NCBI RefSeq assembly: GCF_000466745.1
Contig: NZ_ANNI01000009.1
Coordinates: forward strand, 297,424 to 361,423
Direction of reading: 5' to 3'
DNA from: Campylobacter concisus ATCC 51562
Lineage (GTDB): Bacteria > Campylobacterota > Campylobacteria > Campylobacterales > Campylobacteraceae
Length of the DNA stretch: 64,000 bases
The notes under the pieces: model-generated
The model's database searches: none
Told to the model about the DNA's origin: nothing
The model's input: the letters and a program-made list of their open reading frames with translations, nothing else
In this document: positions 1-9,020 of the stretch, piece after piece
How the letters are laid out: each line of letters opens with the position of its first letter
How positions within the stretch are numbered: the stretch's first letter is position 1
Translations under genes and position numbers: made by a program

Positions 1-866
1 TTGGCTCATCGACAGCTGCTGCTGCAAAAGCAACTGAACTTGAGGTGCTTGATTATGTTTTTATCTATAAAATTCCAGCAGCTCTTCCAACTGCGCTCGT
101 GATTGGCATTGCATTAGTTCTTTGGAATAGATACTTAGACAAAAAAGAAGGTTGGGTTTGTAGCGAGCATATAGGAGAGAGCATTAGTTTTGACGATAAG
201 GTGGATGTTCCAAAAGAGCAAGCACCTATGATCTATGCTCTTTTACCATTTTTACCGATGATTTTAGTAGTAGTTTTTTCGCCATATTGTTTAAAAACTA
301 TAAAACTAAACATATCAAGCGTCATAATCCTTTCTATGATAATTGCTATGGTTTTTGAAGCATTTAGACATAAATTTAGCTTTGAAAAGCTTGGCGAAGG
401 GCTAAAAGTATTTTTTAATGCCATGGCAAAAAGCTTAAGCGGTGTTGTTATGCTAGTTGTGGCAGCTGGTATATTTGCTGAAGGTTTTAAAGCTCTTGGT
501 ATGCTTGATGCCATTGTAAATTTGGCAAAAAGTATAGGCTTTGGGGGACTTGGCATGTCTATACTTTTTGTATTTATAACAACCATTGTTACAATCATAG
601 CTGGCTCAAATGGCGCAAGCTTTTATCCGCTTTTAAACATGGTGCCAAATATAGCTAAGAGCTTAAACATCAACTCTGTTATGCTCGTGCTTCCTATGCA
701 TCAAGCCTCCACAATAGCTAGACCACTTTCACCTGTCTCTGGCGTAGTGGTAGCCATTTCAGGTATGCTTCACATTAGCCCGCTATCGCTCATTAAAAGA
801 TGCAGCGTGCCAGCCATTTTAGGTCTTATAAGCCACCATATATTTGTATTTTTACTATCATTTTAA
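1..866 (+). CDS. dcuC: DcuC-type anaerobic C4-dicarboxylate transporter, C-terminal part (5' end outside window)
   Basis: The reading frame is open from base 3 and has no start in the window, so this is the last ~287 residues of a longer inner-membrane carrier; the GTG at 45 is internal. It is very hydrophobic, with about six membrane segments. A stretch near residues 200-225 (GSNGASFYPLLNMVPN and the QASTIARPLSPVSG region) is typical of DcuC, which exchanges or takes up fumarate and succinate during fumarate respiration. It ends 9 bp before the next gene, whose ribosome binding site overlaps its stop codon, so the two are probably co-transcribed. The family call is from recognised motifs. 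The exact substrate is inferred. Confidence 0.8.
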   Translation, partial: GSSTAAAAKATELEVLDYVFIYKIPAALPTALVIGIALVLWNRYLDKKEGWVCSEHIGESISFDDKVDVPKEQAPMIYALLPFLPMILVVVFSPYCLKTIKLNISSVIILSMIIAMVFEAFRHKFSFEKLGEGLKVFFNAMAKSLSGVVMLVVAAGIFAEGFKALGMLDAIVNLAKSIGFGGLGMSILFVFITTIVTIIAGSNGASFYPLLNMVPNIAKSLNINSVMLVLPMHQASTIARPLSPVSGVVVAISGMLHISPLSLIKRCSVPAILGLISHHIFVFLLSF

Positions 867-875
867 GGAGAAAAT

Positions 876-2603
876 ATGAGATGGAGCTTTGATGATTCTT
901 ATATAGATTTTAATAGCGAAATTTTTATCTCATCGTTTGAAAATCTAAAAGCACAAAATGAAAATTTGGTTAATTTTTTAAACAATAGCGAGCTTACCAA
1001 AGCTATCATCTCATACGAAGAAGCATACAAAGAAGCAGCTAGCCTACTCGCATTTTGTCGTTGCAAAAGTAGCGATAATACAAAAGATGAGCTAGCTAGT
1101 AAATTTGAGTTAAAAATAAAAGAGCAAAAAGCTAGACTTGATACGGCAAAGGAGCTACTTTTTGATAAATTTGATAGCCTAAAAAATGATGACAAAATTT
1201 TTCAAAGTACTCAATTTAAACATATAAAATTTCTATATTTAGAGCATAAAAATAGTAAGAGTAAAATACGAAAAAAGAGTGAAAGAGATTTTTTTGCAAA
1301 TTTAGCACTCACAAATTTTTTTCCACTTTTTGCAAATTTTAGACATCTAAATAATTTAATAAATATCTCTGCTGCCAATAAAAATGCAAATACACAAAGC
1401 TATAATCTTGCAAAATGTATGGGTATATTAAAAGGATCAGATGATGAAATTTTACGCAAAAATGTGTTTGATGCTCTGAGTTCTCACTATGATAAATTTG
1501 CCGATCTTTATCTTGATATCTTAAATATGCTTCATGGATTTAGACTGGCTAAATTTAAGGCAGCAAAAGTTGATTTTTTAACTCCAAGCCTTGAAGAAAA
1601 TAAAATGAGCCTTGACACTTTAAACGCCATGCAAGAAGCCATTAGCAAAAGAGTGGAAAAAATAAGAGAATGCGTAAGAGTAAGAGCTAGTTTTTTAGGT
1701 GGTAAAAGCATGAGAAGTTGCGATCTTTTGGCACCTTATCCACTTAGCAAGCATCATGAAATTTCTCATGACGAGGCTATTAAAATCATCAAAAAAGCAT
1801 TAAAGCCACTGGGCGAAGATAGTTTTATAAAGCTTATGATAGACAAACACTGGATAGAAAGCGATGTGCGAGAAAATAAAGCTGGCGGAGCATTTTTTGT
1901 GAGTTTGCCAAAATTTAAGCAACCAAGAATTTTTACCACCTACATGAATACTCTTTCGCACTTAATCCAGCAAGCTCATGAGCTAGGGCATGCTTGGCAC
2001 TACTACTTGATGCGTGATCTTCCTGTTTTAAGCGCAAATTTTCCAATGAGCTTAGCTGAGAGTGCAAGCACATTTAATGAAACTCTTTTACGAAATGAGC
2101 TAAAAAAAGATGACTCACTTAGGGTAGAAATTTTATGGCAGGAGCTAAAAAGTGCTGCAAATTTTTTACTACACATAAGCGTTAGATACGAGTTTGAAGC
2201 TAGCTTTTTAAAGCTGCGACAAAAAGGTCAAGTCAGCAAAAAAGATGCAAACGATCTTTTAAAGCAAGCTTGGGATAAATTTTATAAAGACAGCACGAGC
2301 GATGTTGAAGAATTTTTGCCATATTTTAAGCCACATTTTTATAAAACAGATAATTATATATACAACTATCCTTATAGTGTCGGCTATCTGCTATCACAAT
2401 TTTTTCTAAGTGAGTTTAAAAAAGACGAAGTAAAATTTTGCAAAATTTATAGACAATTTTTAATAGAGTGCGGCACAAAAAGTGTGGAAGAGCTAGTGAA
2501 AAAACACTTTAAAAAAGATACGACAAAGTGCGAATTTTGGCTGATTGGCATAGATGAAGCACTAAAAAATTTAGATGAGTTTAAAAAGGTAGTGACCGTA
2601 TAA
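876..2603 (+). CDS. pepF: M3-family oligoendopeptidase F-like zinc metallopeptidase
   Basis: This is a cytoplasmic zinc endopeptidase that trims oligopeptides. At 575 residues it has the usual length for epsilonproteobacterial PepF-like M3 enzymes. The zinc motif HELGH lies at residues ~368-372, inside the QQAHELGHAWHYY block, and a downstream SLAESASTFNE stretch supplies the third, glutamate ligand. The N-terminal half is the helical, lysine-rich lid domain. An AAGGAG site 6 bp upstream fixes the ATG at 876. It lies 9 bp after the dicarboxylate carrier gene and converges with a minus-strand gene 10 bp downstream. Confidence 0.88.
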   Translation: MRWSFDDSYIDFNSEIFISSFENLKAQNENLVNFLNNSELTKAIISYEEAYKEAASLLAFCRCKSSDNTKDELASKFELKIKEQKARLDTAKELLFDKFDSLKNDDKIFQSTQFKHIKFLYLEHKNSKSKIRKKSERDFFANLALTNFFPLFANFRHLNNLINISAANKNANTQSYNLAKCMGILKGSDDEILRKNVFDALSSHYDKFADLYLDILNMLHGFRLAKFKAAKVDFLTPSLEENKMSLDTLNAMQEAISKRVEKIRECVRVRASFLGGKSMRSCDLLAPYPLSKHHEISHDEAIKIIKKALKPLGEDSFIKLMIDKHWIESDVRENKAGGAFFVSLPKFKQPRIFTTYMNTLSHLIQQAHELGHAWHYYLMRDLPVLSANFPMSLAESASTFNETLLRNELKKDDSLRVEILWQELKSAANFLLHISVRYEFEASFLKLRQKGQVSKKDANDLLKQAWDKFYKDSTSDVEEFLPYFKPHFYKTDNYIYNYPYSVGYLLSQFFLSEFKKDEVKFCKIYRQFLIECGTKSVEELVKKHFKKDTTKCEFWLIGIDEALKNLDEFKKVVTV

Positions 2604-2612
2604 ATTCACTAG

Positions 2613-3035
2613 TTATCTTAAACGTTTTATTTTTTTTCGAGAAATTTTATAAATTTTTGATGGAGCATCTTCGAAAAAATGATCATCTACTATTTCATCA
2701 GCCACGCTCATAGCCCAAGCTTCATTAAAATTTTGCCCATTTTTGTTTGCACTGCTTGAATAAAGCCAGTCAAATTTAGCTAAAAATTTTTCGTGCTCAC
2801 ACTCTTTTACGACTCTAATAGCCTTTAAATTTGGATACAAAAATGTAGCTTTCCTTGAACGGCGTATAAAATTTTTATATTTTTTTGGTACTCTAACAAG
2901 CTCATTTAAAACACTAAATTTCGCTGTCGTGATAAGGCAAGGTTTATTCTCATCACGCATTTTGGCCTTATTTATCTCTTTATAATCTTTACTCAAAAAG
3001 CCAGCTGTCGTATCAGTTTGTGCTAGAAATATCAT
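2613..3035 (-). CDS. Short Sua5/YciO/YrdC-family protein
   Basis: This ~140-residue protein resembles the YrdC fold that binds threonine, ATP and bicarbonate to make threonylcarbamoyl-AMP for the tRNA t6A modification. The start MIFLAQTDTTAGFLS was chosen over an upstream start at 3125. It matches the YrdC N-terminus, and the extra 30 residues would run into the neighbouring transporter gene. The chosen ATG overlaps the end of that gene by 4 bases (ATGA-type coupling). It is shorter than full TsaC/Sua5 (~190-350 residues) and ends in a basic KISRKKIKRLR tail. It could be a paralogue not needed for t6A. The function is inferred. Confidence 0.7.
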   Translation of the reverse strand: MIFLAQTDTTAGFLSKDYKEINKAKMRDENKPCLITTAKFSVLNELVRVPKKYKNFIRRSRKATFLYPNLKAIRVVKECEHEKFLAKFDWLYSSSANKNGQNFNEAWAMSVADEIVDDHFFEDAPSKIYKISRKKIKRLR

Positions 3036-3919
3036 AATTTTTCTCTTTTTGATAGTAAAAATATACAAGAGATTATTAGAGCAAATCCTAAAAAATCCCA
3101 AAATACAAATTTTGTCCCAAGCCAAAAGTAGCCAAAAAATGCTGCGCTTAGCGGTTCTATGCAGGCTAATAAACTAGCTTTTGCTGCGCCTATGAGCTTA
3201 ACACCTATCATATAAAAGCTAAATGCAAAAATGGTGCCAAGCGTAATAATAGCAATAAATGCAAGCCATTGATTTATCCCATTAAACCCAGCAAAATCCC
3301 AAACTCTCATATAACAAGCAAGCACTACCCCGCCCATAACCATGCCCCAGCCAAGCGTGAGAGTGACTGAATATTTCGCATTTAGCCTTGCTGGAGCAAG
3401 ATTATAAATACAAACACAAATGGCACTCACCAAGCACCAGAACAAGGCCTTTGGCGAAATGACAAGAGATGAAATTTGCGCATGTGTGCTCAGGAAAAAT
3501 ACGCCAAGCATAGCTAAAAATAGAGCTAAAATTTCAAGTTTTCTTGGGGCGCGTTTTTCTTTTATGCAAATGACCATTAAAATTAAAGCAGGAGCAGTGT
3601 ATTGAATAACAGTCGCAACTGCGGCATTTGAAAGCTCAATGGAGTAAAAGTAGGCATACTGCGTCATCATAAGCCCAAGTAGGGCATAGACTAAAAACTC
3701 GCCAAGTAGCTTTATATCTTTAATCGGAGCAAAAACGGCACTTGGTTCTTTAAAAGCATAAAAAATCACAATAACAATGCCAGCTAGCATCAGTCTATAT
3801 GGCACCAAAAAATCAGAATTTATACCAAGTGAAAATAGATACTGCCCACAAACCCCACTAAATCCCCAAAGGATACCGCCAACTAAAGTAAGGAGTATCC
3901 CAAGACGATGAGTATTCAT
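3032..3919 (-). CDS. EamA-family (DMT superfamily) metabolite exporter
   Basis: This 295-residue protein has about ten hydrophobic segments arranged as two EamA repeats (roughly residues 5-140 and 150-290). A GGILWGFSGVCGQYLF opening and a second-repeat ACIEPLSAAFFGYFWLG stretch are both characteristic of drug/metabolite transporters of the RhaT/YdcZ type. It probably exports an amino acid or similar small metabolite, but the substrate cannot be read from sequence. It lies 5 bp downstream of the DUF799 lipoprotein gene and overlaps the YrdC-like gene by 4 bases, so it may be the penultimate gene of a five-gene transcript. Confidence 0.85.
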   Translation of the reverse strand: MNTHRLGILLTLVGGILWGFSGVCGQYLFSLGINSDFLVPYRLMLAGIVIVIFYAFKEPSAVFAPIKDIKLLGEFLVYALLGLMMTQYAYFYSIELSNAAVATVIQYTAPALILMVICIKEKRAPRKLEILALFLAMLGVFFLSTHAQISSLVISPKALFWCLVSAICVCIYNLAPARLNAKYSVTLTLGWGMVMGGVVLACYMRVWDFAGFNGINQWLAFIAIITLGTIFAFSFYMIGVKLIGAAKASLLACIEPLSAAFFGYFWLGTKFVFWDFLGFALIISCIFLLSKREKL

Positions 3920-3924
3920 TAAAT

Positions 3925-4602
3925 TTATCTATCTTTATGAAGCTGTGCATCTTTGCCATAATACGGCGAATATGGTCCATAAAGTATGCAGTTATGGCAA
4001 TCTCTTGAAAATAAATAAGCATCTGCCATTACTGCTAGATCGTATGATCTATCTGAGATGGTATTTGCCACCTGCGAGATGACGGCTGAGACTAACATGC
4101 CAAGTAGGCTGCTTTGGCCACTACTGCTATCTTCTGCTGCTATGGCACTGCCTTGCCAAAGAGTAGCGCCACTTTTTATATCGATAAGCTTTGCTTCAAG
4201 GACAACCTTTGTTGAGCTTGAGATGACTGCATAGCTCGTACCATAATCTTTTATGTTTATGTAAAGCACACTATCTGCATGGAAAATTTTATCAAGCTTA
4301 TTTAGTGGCACGGCTGCGATCTCGCTTGGCTCGGTTATACCATTTAGCTTAAAGGTATCATTTACAAGAGCCACTGGAAATACATAGTATCCTGCTTCAC
4401 TTAGTGGTGCGACTGCATTTGCTAAAACAGCAGCTGGACCTGAAATTTCTGTGCTATCGTTTGTTGGCATAAGCACTAAGATAGAGTGAGGTCTTTTTTG
4501 TAAAAATTCTGAGTAGTCGTATGGCTCAGGCTCTTTTATAGAGCAACCCGTAAAAAATACTACCAAAAATATAGCGGCTATAAATTTCAGGCTATTTTTC
4601 AT
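3925..4602 (-). CDS. DUF799 (GNA1162-like) lipoprotein
   Basis: This 225-residue protein carries a lipoprotein signal: a hydrophobic stretch ending VVFFTGC, with Cys20 as the predicted lipidated residue. The rest resembles the DUF799/GNA1162 family, whose known structure is TolB-N-like and which occurs with CsgG and DUF4810 partners. It is the third gene of that conserved trio and overlaps the DUF4810 gene by 11 bases, so translation is probably coupled. It presumably sits on the periplasmic face of the outer membrane. The biological role of the trio is not established, and a peptide- or curli-like export function is speculative. Confidence 0.78.
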   Translation of the reverse strand: MKNSLKFIAAIFLVVFFTGCSIKEPEPYDYSEFLQKRPHSILVLMPTNDSTEISGPAAVLANAVAPLSEAGYYVFPVALVNDTFKLNGITEPSEIAAVPLNKLDKIFHADSVLYINIKDYGTSYAVISSSTKVVLEAKLIDIKSGATLWQGSAIAAEDSSSGQSSLLGMLVSAVISQVANTISDRSYDLAVMADAYLFSRDCHNCILYGPYSPYYGKDAQLHKDR

Positions 4603-4996
4603 TATTTGCCCCCTCTTTTTGCTCTACTTTTTTTGGAGTTAAATTTTTAGAGCCTTTGATGAAATTTATATACTCCCTTGACTCTGGGAAATTTTGCACT
4701 TCTTTGTCAAAATTTGCATTTGCAGCACCTAAATTTCCATTATTTAGATACAAAAGTCCAAGGTGTGCGTATACGCCAGGAGCGATCTTGTAGCCCTTTT
4801 GTGTTGATATCTGCACCAAATTTTCTAAGCGTGAAATTTGCTCGTTTGTATCGCCCTCTTCATTTAGATAGCTATATAGCGAGCTACTATATGACCCGTC
4901 CCAATAATAAAGCGATCTTGGGCCGCTTGAGTGACCGCAACCTGCTAAAAATAGTGCAAAAAGCGCGAGACCGGCAAGCCTTATTTTACTTGCCAT
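4592..4996 (-). CDS. DUF4810 small lipoprotein
   Basis: This 134-residue predicted lipoprotein has signal peptide MASKIRLAGLALFALFLAGC with lipobox LAGC. The mature part has a YYWDGSYSSSLYSYLNE motif followed by TPR-like helices (ENLVQISTQKGYKIAPGVYA, HLGLLYLNNGNLGAANANFD). This pattern is typical of DUF4810 proteins encoded between CsgG/HfaB-like and DUF799 genes. It overlaps both neighbours (16 bases upstream, 11 downstream), so the three are very likely made together and may assemble in one outer-membrane complex. No catalytic motif is visible. Confidence 0.77.
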   Translation of the reverse strand: MASKIRLAGLALFALFLAGCGHSSGPRSLYYWDGSYSSSLYSYLNEEGDTNEQISRLENLVQISTQKGYKIAPGVYAHLGLLYLNNGNLGAANANFDKEVQNFPESREYINFIKGSKNLTPKKVEQKEGANNEK

Positions 4997-5649
4997 GCTC
5001 CACTTTCTATGCCATTTACGAGATTATTTACCGCTTCAATAATAGCTAGGCTTAAAACCTTGCCATTTAGCGTAGAGTCGTATCCTGCTGTGCCGCCAAA
5101 GCCGATGATCTCTCTGTTTGAAAGGGTGTATTCGCCAGCACCGCTAACCGAATAGACAACCTCAGCTGTTTTGGTATCAACGATATTTAAATTTACCTTT
5201 GAATAGGCAGTTTGTTGCTTGCCTTTGCCAAGTATGCCAAATAACTGATGATCGCCTGTTGTCTTGCGACCAAACTCGGTCACATCACCGGTTATCACGT
5301 ATCTTGCACCTTTTAAATTTTGAGTGGTTTTGCTTAGCTCGCTCTCTTGTTTGATCACTTTCATATTTGATCTATCAAGCACCAAAAATCTGCCACTTTG
5401 CTGTAAATTTGTGATCAAAATACTTTGAGCTTGGTTGCCAAGCCTATCCTCGCCATCAGCAAATACACCATTTTGGTAAGCTGATTGATTATTAAATCGA
5501 CCTATCGAAACTGAAATTTTTTGACCATTGTAAACTGTGCCGTAGCTTGCTACTTTTGGAGTCTCAACAACCCTTGAACTCTCACTCGCACATCCAGCAA
5601 AAAGAGCTGCCGTAAGCAAAACTGTACCAAATTTAAATATATTTTTCAT
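4981..5649 (-). CDS. CsgG/HfaB-family lipoprotein
   Basis: This 222-residue lipoprotein has signal MKNIFKFGTVLLTAALFAGC (lipobox FAGC). The mature region contains CsgG-like signatures: SIGRFNNQSAY near residue 50, SILITNLQQSGRFLVLDRSN near residue 77, and GARYVITGDVTEFG near residue 114. CsgG proper forms the outer-membrane curli export channel. This protein is shorter than E. coli CsgG (~277 residues), and no curlin, CsgE or CsgF gene is nearby, so it should be read as a CsgG-fold accessory lipoprotein rather than curli machinery. It is first in its operon, with AAAGGAT 7-8 bp before the ATG. Confidence 0.82.
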   Translation of the reverse strand: MKNIFKFGTVLLTAALFAGCASESSRVVETPKVASYGTVYNGQKISVSIGRFNNQSAYQNGVFADGEDRLGNQAQSILITNLQQSGRFLVLDRSNMKVIKQESELSKTTQNLKGARYVITGDVTEFGRKTTGDHQLFGILGKGKQQTAYSKVNLNIVDTKTAEVVYSVSGAGEYTLSNREIIGFGGTAGYDSTLNGKVLSLAIIEAVNNLVNGIESGAWQVK

Positions 5650-5696
5650 TTTTTATCCTTTGCGACAAAATCGCTTGTATATTACTAAATTTCTTT

Positions 5697-7055
5697 TTAA
5701 ATAGCTTTAAATTTCATCCATGTGCTTTTTAAGTATCTAATCGTAAAAAGCACCGCCTTCACAGCCCAGTCAGCAAACATTGCAAACCAAGTACCTATCA
5801 TGCCAAGATCAAATGTAAGTGCAAAAATATAGGCCAAGATGACTCTACAAGCAAACATACAAACTAAATTTACAATCATAGGATATTTAGCGTCCCCAGC
5901 TGCTCGAAAAACGGTTGGATATGTGTAGGCAAGTGGCCAAATAAGACACATAGCGATACCGTGATACCAGACGATCTGTCTTGTTAAATTTATGGCCTCT
6001 TCCGAGAGATTATAAACAAGAAGCAATGGCTCAAGCAAAAGTAAAATTACCGCTGTGCTAAAAAGCTGGACGATATAGATACTTATCATCGACTTTCTTA
6101 CGTAAAATTTAGCCTGAGCAAAGTCGTTTGCGCCAACACACCTTGAGATAACCACACTAAGCCCTGTTCCTATCGCCATACCAGGAAGTACTTGAAACAT
6201 CACGATCGTCCCGCCCACGGCATTTGCAGCGATACTTGCCGTGCCAAAGAGAGAAACAAGACTCAAAACGATGATACGACCCACATAAAACATCGAATTT
6301 TCAAAGCCATAAGGCACTCCAATATTTAAAATTTTCTTGATGATCTCGTAGTCAAATTTATAGATAAAGCTCTTTCTTATGTGAAGTTTTAGCCTTATAT
6401 CAAGAAGCAAATAGACTATAACAAAGCAAGCAAGCATCTTGGCTATAAGCGTACTGATGGCGATGCCTAAAATACCAGTATGAAATGTATAAATACTAAT
6501 GGCAGTTAGAAGTACATTTAATAAATTTGCAGCCGCCATAATATACATAGGAAGCTTAGCATTTGACATTGTGCGAAAGATCGCCGCAGCTGCTGCATAG
6601 ACAGCCAAAAATGGCGCGGAAAAGGCGGAGAAAACGAGATAGTGGCTAGCATCATGCCTTACTTGCTCACCAATATCGCCAAAGACATAATCTAGGATAA
6701 TATCTTTTAAAACTATGATGACCGCTGCGATAAAAAGGGCAAAGATAAAACTAAACCAAACGAGCTGATTTGCTGTGATTTTGGCGTTGCCACTTTGTTT
6801 ATTGCCTAGATACTGGCTAGCAACCACCGAGCCACCAGTAGCGATAGCTGTAAAAATGCTAATAAATAGTGCCATGACAAATTCCACAAGACTAATCGCA
6901 CTTACAGCGCTTTCACTAACACTTGCTGCCATTAGCGAGTTTGCAAGCCCTAGACTATACTCTAAAAACTGCTCAACTGCAATAGGGAAAAATAGCTTCG
7001 CAAGGTCGGCATTTGAGAAAAATTTTGTATTTTGATCTTTGATTTTGTTTACCAT
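5697..7055 (-). CDS. MATE-family efflux transporter
   Basis: This 452-residue membrane protein has about twelve membrane segments in two homologous halves. It opens with the MATE-like NADLAKLFFPIAVEQFLEYSLGLANSLMAASVSESAVSAIS stretch (residues ~16-55, split here across two motifs). MATE exporters use Na+ or H+ gradients to expel cationic drugs and metabolites. Its length matches the family (~450). It is a separate transcription unit between the accBC genes and the CsgG operon, all on the minus strand. The substrate is unknown. Confidence 0.88.
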   Translation of the reverse strand: MVNKIKDQNTKFFSNADLAKLFFPIAVEQFLEYSLGLANSLMAASVSESAVSAISLVEFVMALFISIFTAIATGGSVVASQYLGNKQSGNAKITANQLVWFSFIFALFIAAVIIVLKDIILDYVFGDIGEQVRHDASHYLVFSAFSAPFLAVYAAAAAIFRTMSNAKLPMYIMAAANLLNVLLTAISIYTFHTGILGIAISTLIAKMLACFVIVYLLLDIRLKLHIRKSFIYKFDYEIIKKILNIGVPYGFENSMFYVGRIIVLSLVSLFGTASIAANAVGGTIVMFQVLPGMAIGTGLSVVISRCVGANDFAQAKFYVRKSMISIYIVQLFSTAVILLLLEPLLLVYNLSEEAINLTRQIVWYHGIAMCLIWPLAYTYPTVFRAAGDAKYPMIVNLVCMFACRVILAYIFALTFDLGMIGTWFAMFADWAVKAVLFTIRYLKSTWMKFKAI

Positions 7056-7133
7056 GCTTCCCCTAAGATAAACTTAAAAATTTTAATAGATTTAAGCCAA
7101 GATCTGCTTTTTGTAAATCCTGACTTAAAAATT

Positions 7134-8465
7134 TTAGTGTCTTGAAAGATAATTTGTATCGTAGTTATTGCTTAAAAAGTCTTTATTTTCCATCATGGCG
7201 ATGTGAAAATCTTTTGTTGTTTTTATGCCATTTATTATGAGCTGATCAAGAGCTACTTTCATCTTATGGATCGCCCTATTTCTATCGGTATCCCAAACTA
7301 CGAGTTTGCCGATCATGCTATCGTAATACGGCGGTATAGAATAATCTTGATAGATATGGCTATCCATTCTTACATTGCGGCCACCTGGGCAGACATATTT
7401 TGTGATCTTACCAGGACACGGCGTAAATGTATTTGGATCTTCAGCTGTTATCCTACACTCGATCGCATGACCTTTTAGCTCGATGCTCTCTTGTGATGGT
7501 AGTGCCTCGCCTTCAGCCACTTTTATCATAAGCTCGATGATATCAAGTCCGCTTACCATTTCGCTCACTGTGTGTTCAACTTGAAGTCTTGTATTCATCT
7601 CGATGAAGTAAAAGTCTAAATTTTTATCAACTAAAAACTCAAACGTACCAGCTCCCTCGTAGCCGATAGCTTTTGCCGCTTTTATGGCTGTTTCGTGAAG
7701 TCTCTCTCTTGTCTTGTCATCAAGTAAAATAGCTGGGCTTTCTTCGATCAGCTTTTGGTGGCGACGCTGCATAGAGCAGTCACGCTCGCCTATGTGAAGC
7801 ACATTGCCATGGCTGTCGCCAATTACTTGAACTTCGATGTGGCGTGGATTTAGGATATATTTTTCCATATACATCGTGCCATCACCAAATGCGCTCATAG
7901 CTTCACTTTCAGCTGACCAAAATGCCTTTTCTAAATCCTCTTCACGTTCAACCACGCGCATACCACGTCCGCCACCACCTGCAGCAGCCTTTAATATAAC
8001 TGGATAGCCTATCTTTTTGGCTAGCTCTTTTGCAGCTTTTGTGTCAGCCACAGCGCCGTCTGAGCCAGGAATTACTGGTACGCCAGCTCTTTGCATGACC
8101 TGCTTTGCCTTGCTCTTATCGCTCATCAAAGCCATCGCAGCGACACTTGGTCCTATAAATTTGATCTTGTGATGTGAGCAAATTTCAACAAAATTTTGAT
8201 TTTCACTTAAAAAGCCATATCCAGGGAAAATAGCGTCTGCTTCGCTGATCTCAGCCGCACTTATGATAGCTGGGATATTTAGGTAGCTATCGCTTGAGCG
8301 CTCTTTACCGATGCAAATGGCTACGTCAGCATATTTTACGTAAAGTGCGTCTTTATCAGCGGTTGAATAGACTACAACAGCTTCTTTACCCATCTCCTTT
8401 ATCGTTCGCAAAGCACGAAGAGCGATTTCGCCGCGGTTTGCGATTAAAATTCTTTTTAATTCCAT
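7134..8465 (-). CDS. accC: Acetyl-CoA carboxylase, biotin carboxylase subunit
   Basis: This subunit carries out ATP- and bicarbonate-dependent carboxylation of the biotin on AccB, the first half-reaction of malonyl-CoA formation for fatty-acid synthesis. The 443 residues cover the whole family. The N-terminal domain begins KRILIANRGEIALRALR. The ATP-grasp domain carries the glycine-rich lid KAAAGGGGRGMRVV near residue 160, the EKYILNPRHIEVQV stretch and the FIEMNTRLQVEHTVSE active-site block near residue 288. Its ATG overlaps the last base of the accB stop codon, giving tight coupling. Confidence 0.96.
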   Translation of the reverse strand: MELKRILIANRGEIALRALRTIKEMGKEAVVVYSTADKDALYVKYADVAICIGKERSSDSYLNIPAIISAAEISEADAIFPGYGFLSENQNFVEICSHHKIKFIGPSVAAMALMSDKSKAKQVMQRAGVPVIPGSDGAVADTKAAKELAKKIGYPVILKAAAGGGGRGMRVVEREEDLEKAFWSAESEAMSAFGDGTMYMEKYILNPRHIEVQVIGDSHGNVLHIGERDCSMQRRHQKLIEESPAILLDDKTRERLHETAIKAAKAIGYEGAGTFEFLVDKNLDFYFIEMNTRLQVEHTVSEMVSGLDIIELMIKVAEGEALPSQESIELKGHAIECRITAEDPNTFTPCPGKITKYVCPGGRNVRMDSHIYQDYSIPPYYDSMIGKLVVWDTDRNRAIHKMKVALDQLIINGIKTTKDFHIAMMENKDFLSNNYDTNYLSRH

Positions 8466-8911
8466 TAATTTTTCTCCACGCCAAATAACGGCAATCCAAA
8501 CTCAACTGGCTGTCCGTCAGAGACTAGCATCTCAGTGATCTGGCAGTCAAACTCAGCCTCGATCTCGTTCATTATCTTCATAGCCTCGATGATACCTACT
8601 ACATCGCCTTTTCTTACTCTTTGACCTACTTTTACAAATGGAGCAGCGCCTGGGCTTGGAGCAGCATAGAAAGTACCTACCATAGGAGATTTTATGCTAT
8701 CTTTTGGCGAGTTTGTGGCTGGTTTTACCTCTGAATTAACGACTACATTTACAGGTGCTGGAGCTGGTGCTTGTGCTGCTGGTTTAGCAGGCGCGCAATA
8801 ATCTGAAAATTTTTCAAGCTCTACCTCAAAATCACCACTTTTTATTTTGATATGATTCATCTCCATATCATTAAAAAATTCGATAAGCTCTTTTATATCT
8901 TCTTTTTTCAT
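8465..8911 (-). CDS. accB: Acetyl-CoA carboxylase biotin carboxyl carrier protein
   Basis: This 148-residue carrier presents biotin to AccC and the carboxyltransferase. It opens with MKKEDIKELIEFFNDMEMNHIKI, continues through an Ala/Pro-rich flexible linker (residues ~48-68), and ends in a biotinyl domain with IIEAMKIMNEIEAEFDC. The lysine of EAMKIM is the biotinylation site. An in-frame start at 8986 is possible but adds 25 residues foreign to the family. The ATG at 8911 has an AGGAGAAATT ribosome site just upstream and matches the usual N-terminus, so it was chosen. The gene overlaps accC by one base. Confidence 0.94.
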   Translation of the reverse strand: MKKEDIKELIEFFNDMEMNHIKIKSGDFEVELEKFSDYCAPAKPAAQAPAPAPVNVVVNSEVKPATNSPKDSIKSPMVGTFYAAPSPGAAPFVKVGQRVRKGDVVGIIEAMKIMNEIEAEFDCQITEMLVSDGQPVEFGLPLFGVEKN

Positions 8912-9020
8912 AGAAATTTCTCCTAAATTTTTATATAAGCGTCTAATTGTAGCGAAAATTAGATAAAAAATTTTTTTATGAAGCAAAAACGAGAACTCAA
9001 AGCTACTCTTTTTTGCTAAG

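Noticed and set aside
3925..5649. Curli biogenesis system
   Set aside because: Only the CsgG fold is shared. There is no CsgA/B-type amyloid repeat, CsgE or CsgF gene nearby.
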